Below, piece by piece: positions 31,055 to 41,285 of a stretch of 64,000 nt of DNA. Under the pieces are notes generated by a model. The model did no database searches and was not told where the DNA came from. It worked only from the letters and a program-made list of their open reading frames with translations. The position numbers and the translations under genes were made by a program. Source of the DNA: Symbiodinium sp. CCMP2592. Its lineage: Eukaryota > Sar > Dinophyceae > Suessiales > Symbiodiniaceae. How positions within the stretch are numbered: position 1 is the stretch's first letter; every line of letters begins with the position of its first letter. Location of the stretch: assembly GCA_905221615.1 (NCBI GenBank), contig CAJNDT010001224.1:1858902-1922901 (forward strand), in the 5' to 3' direction.

Positions 31055-31205
31055 CCAAAACCCCTAAACCCTAAACCCCTAAAACCCTAAGCCCTAAACC
31101 CTAAACCCCTAAACCCCTAAACCCTAAACCCCTAAAGCCCTAAAGCCCTAAAGCCCTAAAGCCCTAAAGCCCTAAAGCCCTAAAGCCCTAAAGCCCCAAA
31201 CCCAA
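31055..31205. repeat. CCCTAAA-type telomere-like array
   Basis: About 20 units of CCCTAAA, CCCCTAAA and CCCTAAAG forms in tandem, ending with eight or so near-identical CCCTAAAG units. The run of one variant suggests recent local expansion by slippage, not telomerase addition. Confidence 0.85.
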
Positions 31206-31317
31206 AACACTAAAGATGATGCTATGTCAGGCCACCCGGCCGCTGAGCTCAGCGCCTTTTCCACAGAAGGCCCTGGCGCCGGCGGTTTTGGGCTCTTCGG
31301 GTTTGGGGCTTCGGGGC

Positions 31318-31475
31318 TCGTAGGGTTTAGGGTTTTGGGGTTTAGGGCTTTAGGAATTTGGGTTTAGGGGTTTAGGTTTGGTTTTAGGGTTTAGGGTTTT
31401 AAGGTTTTAGGGTTTAGGGTTTTACGGTTTTAGGGTTCAGGGTTTTAAAGGTTTTAGAGTTTTAGGGTTCAGGAT
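31318..31475. repeat. TTTAGGG-type telomere-like array in the opposite orientation
   Basis: Degenerate TTTAGGG, TTTTAGGG and TTTAGGGC units. Together with 31055-31205 the strand reads CCCTAAA first and TTTAGGG second, with about 110 bp between. Confidence 0.8.
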
Positions 31476-31827
31476 TTGGTTCTTCGGGCTTAGGGCCTAT
31501 ATGGCTTCTAGCCTCGTAATCGTTTCCCCGTGCTGTAGCATTGAGCGATGGTGGTTTCCCAATTCAAGAACAATTGAAATTCGAAAAGCATTGTGATTAA
31601 TGGGGGGTGTTTGTTTCCGTTCTGTCATGCTTGGGGGTATCTGTAGTGCAGGTACCTTCTAGTTTCAGCCGTGGAGCGTCTAAATGTTCAGCGCTGCCCC
31701 CACACAGAGCCGATCGCACTTACTCCCTCCCTCACTCGCTCAATCAACCCAGTCACTCACTTATCCCCACCCGCCCATCCACTCACACCCCCGCACAAAC
31801 AAACCTGCACAGACACGTGCACATACT

Positions 31828-31936
31828 CCCAAAGGGTCCTATGTACCGATATAGTAGAATGTAGGGTTTCCATATTAGGATTTACTATTATGAATGAGGG
31901 AAGTAATTCCCATAACAGTACACAGGACCCTTTGGG
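31828..31936. repeat. Foldback, perfect outer 13 bp
   Basis: CCCAAAGGGTCCT at 31828-31840 pairs exactly with 31924-31936, and the pairing continues imperfectly inward for about 12 bp. Confidence 0.75.
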
Positions 31937-32274
31937 ACTGTCATACCCACAGCTACACAGTAGTTTAAATGCAAAGCCTTTGGCTGGTAAAGGGACGGAC
32001 GGAGGGACTCCGAGCACCGTTGCAAGAAGAAGACAAACAAGCCTGTTCAGATTATAAGGGGAGTTTCCGAAAATTAGGGGGTACCTCATTTTGGGGTCCT
32101 TATAACAAGGATCCTATGATTTACCTGCGGCCCTCGTGGGGCTAAAGAAACAAGACCTGTTCGATATTATGCATAATTGTGGTTGGTTTGAAAACCCGAA
32201 CGCCCAAACCAACAACTGAACGGGTAAAGTAAATATGGACTTGTTTGGGGTCTTACATGCAGTGGCATATTTCG

Positions 32275-32394
32275 ATCAGGAATCAAGGTACTTTAGATTG
32301 TGCCTATATATATATATATATTATAAATTATACATATATATATATATATAAATATATATATATAGGCACAATCTAAAGTACCTTGATTCCTGAT
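32275..32394. repeat. Foldback, perfect arms of more than 30 bp with AT core
   Basis: 32275-32307 is the exact reverse complement of 32362-32394 (outer end ATCAGGAATCAAGG). The centre is alternating TA, so the whole 120 bp can form one hairpin. Confidence 0.9.
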
Positions 32395-32705
32395 ACAAAC
32401 AAAGCCTAAACACGAACTAAAACTTGCACTTGCAATGGGCGGTGTGAACACACATATAATACCCGAACTGTCAGAAACCCAATAAAGCCTTGCCATCATG
32501 TATCATCAATGAGAACCCATCTTTGGACTACCCTAAACCCTAAAACCTTAAAGTGACGGAGGGCCTGCGATCGCCGGTCGAGTTCGCAGCTGGGTAGGAT
32601 GGCTCGATGAACATTGCCATTATTTGAACAGAATCCTCAAACCATGTAAAGGCCCGCCTTTGAGCCGGGATTTCAACCCGAAGTACGGTACATACCTTTA
32701 GTAGT

Positions 32706-32824
32706 CTACTTGGAGGTTCATGAATAGTTAAGAGTGGGTTATAAATATACTCATTTGAACCCATATATGCATGTATATATAGAGTACTTAACCCACTTAT
32801 AACTGTCCATGAACCTCCAAGTAG
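32706..32824. repeat. Foldback, arms 35 bp
   Basis: Left arm 32706-32740 pairs with 32790-32824 at about 31 of 35 positions. The outer end is CTACTTGGAGGTTCATG. The outer CTACTTGGAGG also occurs in the foldback at 38245-38373. Confidence 0.8.
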
Positions 32825-32991
32825 GGTGTTCGATTGCAATTAAAGGGGTCCATGGCATCGGCGCTGTTTCTGCAAGCAGAGTGGCGGCGCCGTGCTTCCG
32901 AGTCTCGCTTCAAATTGCAACGAACTGATCCCATTCTTTGAAGTTGCAAAGTCAGTAACTATCAGTATGTTGCACTTAATCATCTTTTGGG

Positions 32992-33387
32992 TCAGCTCTC
33001 CGTGTACCATGCATCACGTACTAGCAAGAGGTATCTTTGCAGGGTCCTCATTGCTGTAGCCCTGGGACTCACGGACCGGGCGACGCGGGCTATTCGCCCT
33101 ATCAAGTCTTCGTCTTGACTGCAAGATTCGCAACACGGGTTGCGAGCGAAACCAGTCATGTCGGCTTCCCACTGGATCACTTTGACTATATGATAGAGGA
33201 AGTGGTGCTTAGGAGTGATTGCAAATCTCTCCTCCCCAAGATGAAAGGAGAGAAATGCAAGTCTTGACGAACCCTTCAAGAAATGCATTCCAGATTGAAT
33301 CATCGTGTCTTTGTCCTTCCCACACAGCCACAAATCTCCAGAGTAAAGGCCCTTCATAAACATGTTGAGTGCGCGAGTCGCACTTGC
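32992..33387 (-). CDS. Gene A, last exon (E18)
   Basis: Acceptor CTCAG|GCAAGTGCG. Encodes ALNMFMKGLYSGDLW, PKHHFLYHIVK and DEDLIGRIARVARS, and ends at TGA 32992-32994. The DEDLIGR-type motif followed by a basic helix is the most recognisable part of the family. Confidence 0.65.
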   Translation of the reverse strand, partial: ASATRALNMFMKGLYSGDLWLCGKDKDTMIQSGMHFLKGSSRLAFLSFHLGEERFAITPKHHFLYHIVKVIQWEADMTGFARNPCCESCSQDEDLIGRIARVARSVSPRATAMRTLQRYLLLVRDAWYTES

Positions 33388-36300
33388 CTGAGCTTGCACA
33401 CTCGTGCGCAAGCCTTTACACATATAAATTATTGTATAGAAATATAACCCGATTGAACCCTGGATGAATCGGCACAGCTGCCGTGAGCCGTAGGCGTTCG
33501 TCACAATGTTGTTCTAGGTTGAACCTCTTAGCAAAATCTTCGGCGAACTGAAGTAGCGTCGTGGTCAGGGCACCTTTGTGCCAGTGCCCGTCCGGGCACG
33601 ATGCAATGGATGGCCATCCAAGGAGGTCCTTGGTGATTCCCTTCTTGCCAATGTATTTGGTTTTCTTTGGCACCTTAGATTCATCGATCACCATATAATA
33701 AGGTCGGGCTGGCATTACTTTACCCATACACATAAACCCGAAAATCCCTAAACCCCTAAACCCTAAACCCGAACCCAAAAACCCTGAACCCCAAGCAGAG
33801 CAGCAGAGTTTTGGCAAAACCGAGTATATTCCCGACTCAACGACTGCAGCTTCTCGGGGATAGAGTTCCCATCGACGAAGGGCAAGTAGAGTATAAGTAC
33901 CGATGCCACCCAGGACTTGCCGACCCCCATATTGACACAGTGCCAAACATCAGGTCTGTAATAGGATGCTAGCGAGTTGGTATCTTGAGGAAGCAAATTT
34001 GTGAAGTAGCTTTCGTCGCCTGGCGCCCAAGGAAGCTGCTCATCTACGGTCTCCATGAATTGGGGCCAATCGCTCCTTGGCGGTTCTGGTATCTTCGGTG
34101 CAAGAGTTCTGGTGTAGGGCTTGGGGTGGTATATTTATTATGGTGTGTTCGGGGTTTGCCGTTCAATGCAAATCTACTCAAAATCCAAAACCCGAAATCC
34201 TAAACCTATCCAAAACCCGAAATCCTAAACCTATTTTCGCCCTATAGGGTTTGATTTCGCAGCTCGGGTGACAACCACAGCACACCAGAGATGAGAGCCC
34301 TGAGCAAGCCTCACGAACCCTCTTCTGAAAAGCAGTAGACCGTACAGCTGAAGATATATGAACAGCCTGTGGTTTCGGGTTTAGAAGTGTGCAGGCCTTG
34401 CATGGACGAGTTTTAACAATAGGGCTGTTCGAGTGGATGCATACGTATAATTGCAATTCTAGCGGCATGTCTTCAAAATCCAAACCCGGCTGGCCTGCTC
34501 TGCATAAATGGCAGATGCCCACACCAGGTTTGCCATCGTCTTTCTTCTTGCCGCGCCGGAAGTGCCGCAGCAGGTGTCCGGCAGAAATCTCGGATGGAAG
34601 GTTTAAGGTTTACAGGGTTCCATAAAATATCTACAGGGTTTATATCAGGAAAATTAAGGACGGGTTTGCTATATGAACTCGATCAAGCTTTCTTGCTGCT
34701 ATATTATAGATCCCGAGACCCCAAAACCTTAATTGTTCAATCATCCTGAGATATATCGAAGCCTAGCTTCCAAGAAAGGCCAATCGCCTTTCACACCTAT
34801 CGGCACCAGGTGTAATTTCGATCCGTCCTCCAACGTGACCCCCGACAGGTATGCTTCTCGTAGATCCGAACAAATGTGCTGGAAAACATCCTCAAGAGAC
34901 TCTCCATCCTCGCCATAATGTTCCTTGACAATAAAACTAGGGATGCTTAAGCAACTATATGGTTCATAGGGTTTAGGGTATTATATATACTTTTTATAAG
35001 TTATAAGGTTTAGAGTTTAGGGTTTTATGGGGGTATAGGGTTCGTGACATAGAAAGTTTATGGGTTTGGGGTTTAGGAGCATGTCACGGCCCAGAGGTTG
35101 GTAATCATTTGTGATGGCTGTGTAGCACAAAATGTAAAAGCTTGCTAGATTGCAAGAATCTTTCGGCATCACTGCATAAACGAAGCGGGTCGCCAGAGTA
35201 ATACCCCGCTGATTGACAAAGTATTTTTTCTCCGACAGGTTGCCATGGATGTTGGGGTTATTCAAGCTGGTTCCCCGGCCAAAAACGCTCTGCCATTGTA
35301 TGACCATGACCGCCGCCTTTTTGTAATGCTGCCCCTCATCTCCGTGTATGTAAATCGGGAGGCAACGGCTCAGTGGCAGGTTTGTGTTGAAGAGGTCGAA
35401 GTTTGGGTATAGCTTCCGATATTTGCACCAATAATCATAGCACATCTGTTCACCCCTTTCCAGGTTCGGGGTACCAAAGATCTTGTCCCAAAACCCACAC
35501 CGATCCATACACTTCACGAAATCCCCTGCCCGCAGAATAGGAAATTCTGAATCGCCATGAATAGAAACGGTGCTGATGGGGACATCAAGTCGCAAATGTT
35601 GCAGACACCTGTGAACAGCATCTTCCTAAGCAGAAGCTCCGAACAAAGGAGTTAATCATAGTTATATATATACCCATTACCAACCCCACAAAAAAATCCA
35701 GATGACCCGAGTATCAGACTTGGTTTCTGATCCCTTGCTCAGCTTCCTGAGCGTGTTGCAAGCCCCAAAACCGAAATCCTTCGTGACAGCCTTCGCCATC
35801 CGAATTGCACCACGAGCTGTTGAAGAGCCACGCCCGACGTCACCAGCCAGAAGCTTGGCGGTCTCTGAAGTACCTGGCAATTGGGGTGGCAGGTTACTCG
35901 GGGATCGTGTTTACATTGCTTGGGGCTTTGGGGTTTCCCGAAGATCGGATGCTTTGGTTTAGGGTTTAGGGATGGGAACAGACTGGAGTTTGAGGTCGTG
36001 TGCAGTTCTCATGGGGCTCGATGAGGATGGTTAGGGACATATAGGCGTTGTAAGGTTGAGCGATAGCGGAGTGTACGGTTGTTGGTTCCGGGAATTTAGA
36101 GGCGAGGGCTCATTGAGTGATAGCGGTGTGTAGGGTTTTTGGTTCCGGGATCATTTAAAGGGCGAGGGTTCATGTAAGATCGAGCGATAGCGGAGTGTAG
36201 GGTTTGTGGTTCCGGGTAAACCTATAGTCTCCATTGTATATATGTTCCTTTTTCGGTTAACCAACATATTATATATATATATATACATATATAGGGTCCT

Positions 36301-36663
36301 AACGTTAACAAAAAAGGAGCTATATATAACAATGGAGACTATAGGTAGAGATCTGCAGGTTTCTCTACATAGCTGGGAATACCACTCGGGATTTCCTGCC
36401 TCCGGCTTTACGATTGTTTCTGGGGTGTGTGCCAAGGTAAGGCTCTGGCCGTTTAGGGGCTGAAACTGGTGTTGTGGGTTAACGTGAGTTTGGGGACCAT
36501 AGAAGACTTTCTGTAACGGTTTCGGGTTTAATAGTGGCATCATTAAGGGGGCTTTTTTCGGGGTTTATTATTATACTCAGAGTGAAGATCGCAGACATTG
36601 ATATTCCTCGCAGAGTGACACTTCATGTCCCATCGAGATTCGAGCGCATGCATGTGTGTATAT

Positions 36664-36703
<40 letters not shown>

Positions 36704-37050
36704 AAAGGTGCGCGGCTACCGCGCAAGATGCTGCCCCCCAAAACTTCAGTGGCCCGAGCTTAAGCACAAGGATTATTCAATGCATGCTTTCATATGCAAT
36801 GCCACTGCCATCTGCACGCAGCTGGTGCATGTCTGGGGCATACGATCTATGTTGCGCTCTTCTGCCTGACCCGCCTTGGCGGGGTTTTGACGGGCGTAGC
36901 CTTTGCTGCTGCAGCACCCTTGCCCTTGCGGCGCCTCTGCCGAGGATTCTTAGGCTCGGGGACTTGCTCAGGCTCCTCATCCTGATCCGCCTTGCTCGCT
37001 TTGCGAGCCAGGTTCACACCCTTCATGACGAGCCTGGGTTTTAAATCTGC

Positions 37051-37132
<82 letters not shown>

Positions 37133-38008
37133 CGAGGGAGCGAGGGAGGGAGGGAGGGAGGGAGGGATCGAGAGAGAAAGAGTGCATGAGTGAAAGAGCG
37201 AGAGCGAAGGAGAGAGCCAGAGAGAGACACACACACACACACACACACACGAACAGTTTACAAATCGGTAAGCACCATGAACAAACATATAGGGTCGTAG
37301 GGCCGAGGGGTTGGGGAATGCGATCAGGCCACTTGTGCTGGGCATCCTTTGACAGCAGGTCGGCACACCTTGTATACAAGTCCATATATCATGTCACGGT
37401 GCTATAATCTGACGCAGCACCGGAGAGTTATTTGATGCAGTCGGGCCACGGCTTGGCGATCGACTCACGGATAGTCGTGAATTCCACCTTCACCCTTCAG
37501 GGCTTCTATAAATATCTAGACAAATACCGGGGTCACGGGTTCTACAGGGTTTCGGAGGCAAGCGACCCGTCTGAAAGCCTCGCCCCGCCTCTGGATTCCA
37601 GCATGATCCACATCCTCCATCTCCAGCTTGGAAACCAGGCCGGCCATCTGCTCGTACGCCCCCGAGATGGGCGTGGCGATGCTCATCAGCTCCTCAGCCA
37701 ACCTTGGAGATTTTAAGGCTCATGTACTATATTATTATAGAGTTGTCGTCATATATATGTAGAGGCAAGTTGCTTGACTGTTCCTTCGGTCGGCTTGGGG
37801 TTGTAGGGCTCGTTGAGCTGCTCAATCATTCGCGTCACAGTCCGGCTTTTCGCCAACAGGGCATCCATGTAGCGCTTAAGCTCATCTTTAACCTGCATCA
37901 GCCCGTAAGAACAGATCGAAGCCCAACGTGACCGCACTATTTGTCATCGCATATATAATATACTTCAAAGCATCAACCCCAATGTCTCGGTATATGTCCC
38001 CTCTTTCA

Positions 38009-38070
<62 letters not shown>

Positions 38071-38106
38071 ATCTCTTTCTCCTCTCTCTTCTCTCGCTCT
38101 CACACG

Positions 38107-38156
<50 letters not shown>

Positions 38157-38586
38157 GTCTCTCACTCTGCTTGAAAGCCAAAGCCGAAGTACGGTGAGGT
38201 TCTCAAGTTGTATTCCTGTTATAGGGTTTGGTGGGATAGCATTCTACTTGGAGGGGCAGGGGACTTGTGTGGTTATATATGTATATAATGTATAAGTATA
38301 GAGCTTTAAGTAGCCTAAATGGAGTTGCCCCAATTATACCCCTACTTATACAAGTCCCCTGCCCCTCCAAGTAATATCCCAGCGCTAGCCTTCGTCTGCT
38401 CCGCATTCGCCTTCGGCGGCTCCCGGCCATTCTCCCTGTCCAAAGTCGGGTCACCGATAAACCCCGATGCAACGCCGGAAGCCACATCGACAGGGTGCTC
38501 GGCTGTTCCTTCCTGGCAGAATTCGGGGAGCGGTTTGGAGAGCCCTTGGCTTATGATGGATCGATCGATACGGTAACATTGGGGTG

Positions 38587-38638
<52 letters not shown>

Positions 38639-41237
38639 TGCATATGCAGTAAGATATATATATATATATATAATATTATATATATACCGCATCTATATCA
38701 CAACGATCGAGGACCTAAAATATTCCCTCATCCCGAACCCAAGAAATGCGCCAGTGCACGCTGGCCAGGTTTCGGGCGGCAGGGTTTGGGGTTAAGGGTT
38801 CAGGCCCGCGTCAAGGGTTCAGGCCTGCATTGAGGGTTCAGGGTTTAGGGCGTTATAGGGCTACTTGCGATCCCCACCATCAACAGATCGATCCGAAACC
38901 GGACCCAACACACTGCGAGTTATAGAACCCGGCCTGACCTTTAGCATCATCGATACATCCTCGTTCCCCTCACCATAGCACCTATGCATAGGATATCATC
39001 CTGACTAGCATCACCAAAACAGATGCCGTCATCAAGCTTGCCATCATCACCTCACGATGCTGTCACCATGCACCACTCTGATCTCTTTACCATCTATAAT
39101 GCCTTCATGGCCGTCATCACCATCACCTTAAATGAGGCCATCAGAACCATCATGACATAAATTTCCGACCCATCATATACCCGAAGCTACAAACCACCCA
39201 GAACCCAAAAGCCCTATTTCGGTTGATAGCTTTGGATTCGCGGAGCCAAGGATCCTGGGGCCGATCTATCTATATGCTGGCTGCCAAGGTGCGTGATGGG
39301 ATGATTTGTAAGAGAAGGAATCCAGATAGGGACCCTAGGTATTCTAATCTTAATATCCGATACTAGGTTCTATATATGGTTGATATATATATATATATAT
39401 ATTATACATGTATATGTTTAGGAGGCCCGAGCTATAAGCTTCTGAAAGGGTTTCCCACCGGTCCTGAGCTGACTCATGCAAGTACTTGTCCAGCTCGCTT
39501 TGCTTGATTTTCGAAGTAGACTCCAACTCCACAAAATATTCTGTCACGCTGGTGTTGTACTTCCAAGGCCTCCCATTGCAGTTATGATCTGGAAAGTAGA
39601 CTGTACCCTAGACATGCATGTTATCGATCTTGCCAATACAATCGCACAATACAGTAAGCGAACCTCGTGAGTGTGGCCGGGAACTTCAGGCAGTACTGAA
39701 CCACTTGCTTGATCATGTCCCTGAGTGGGGACGTCCACTAGGAAAGTTGATTCAAGTTTTGCGAAATATACAAATCATGATTGCAAACACGGTGCTTGCC
39801 CCAGCTGTGTTTGTTCTTCATTCTTTCCTCCGTCAACCATTCTCCGGTCACCTCCTTCTCGCGTTGAAGGATGCGCTCCTTCACGAAGGTAACCTTGCAA
39901 ACGAAGGCCGCCTCGGTTCAGATATGGCCCCACGCTTGAAACCACAATGGGTACTCATGCACATATAATGCGTCACAGGCACCCGCATTTTCTGATGCGG
40001 GGCATCCGCCCCCAGTTCCTTGATCGTTTCGAGCAGGGCGATTTCCAAGGCCTCTCTCGAGGATCCTCCGGACTTCCAATCGGCAGTTAGCTCCTCCGAC
40101 ACCCACGCTTTGCCGCTTTTCTTTTTTTCACAAAGTCGTTTCAATCTCATTCGTAGTGCGTCGTGGCTAATTACCTTTGTTCCGTCCGGCATTATGATGC
40201 TGTCAGCATCCAGGCTCTCACCGGACTCGCCGGCCTTCGCACCATCGCCCGACACCGAGTCGGGAGGAGCGGCATTCTTCGGAGCCTTCGGCATCGGAAC
40301 GGGAGCCGTTCCAGCCTGGTGCTGCTTGATGATCTCGGCCTGCTTGTGAAGCTGCTCCTCCAGCAAGCGGATCTTCTCTGTCATCGGATCCACGGGCTTC
40401 GTGTCAGCCTTCTGGAAGCCTGCAATCAAGCTGGCTTGCTCCTGAAGCTGTCTCTGCATAGCCGCGAGCTGCTTCTCCAATGGATTGGTCCTGCGTGCAG
40501 TTGGCTGCGTCGTCTTGTCGCCTGTGCTTGGGCTCGGCTTTCCTGTGTGGGCTGGTGGCGTGACCGTTGTTGTGCTTGGGCTCGGCTTTCCTGCGTGGGC
40601 TGGTGGCGTGACCGTTGTTGTGCTTGGGCTCGGCTTTCCCTGGTGGGCTGGTGGCGTGACCGTTGTTGTGCTTGGGCCCGGCTTTCCCTCGTGGGCTGGC
40701 GGCGTCACTGTTCGGCTCTTTCCCACCGGCGGCGCGGGCTTTTCCGGGGAGGCTACACTCTCGAAGGTGGCTGTCAATCCAGTCCGAACCTAAGCTATTG
40801 ATGTGCATGCAACCAAGTGGTTTAAGACAATACACACACATTCTCCGCCCCAAATTATGACACGGTACTTCTCCAATACCTCCACCATCATCCTCTGAAG
40901 CTCCCGGCTCGGTAGCCTCTGAATCAGAGACCTCCTGAGCCTGCTCATCCTCCTCACCCGGGAGGCCAGCCAGCTCTGCGAACTCTGGCTCCTGACGCGG
41001 TGTTGGGCGTGGGCTGCTCTTCATCGTGCCCTGTGGGTGTTTGGGATATGGCCTGTAGCACCGTGCAATGCAGGGGTTCTGAAAGGGCTTTCGGATTGCA
41101 AGGGGTGTGCGGAGTATAGGTTCAAGCCGGCCGTTCGGGTGTTGCGGGGCCATACAGGGGGCTGGAAGGGCTCTCTCCATATATACCCCGAACCCAGCCT
41201 CAGACCTATATAATATATATATATATATAATATATAT

Positions 41238-41285
<48 letters not shown>

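Larger units (their letters stand above)
29702..32991. other. Non-coding stretch with foldbacks and opposed telomere-like arrays
   Basis: No gene recognised. It contains foldbacks at 30057-30164, 30226-30334, 31828-31936, 32275-32394 and 32706-32824, CCCTAAA-type arrays at 30690-30750 and 31055-31205, and a TTTAGGG-type array at 31318-31475. A (TAC/ATT)n patch lies at 30270-30312. Confidence 0.6.

Noticed and set aside
31055..31475. Telomere-telomere fusion point
   Set aside because: The orientation is CCCTAAA first and TTTAGGG second, opposite to a fusion of two chromosome ends, and single units are scattered throughout the window.
36977..38181. Long Ser/Leu and Arg/Glu frames on both strands
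   Set aside because: They are translations of (CT)n/(GA)n and (AC)n microsatellites.
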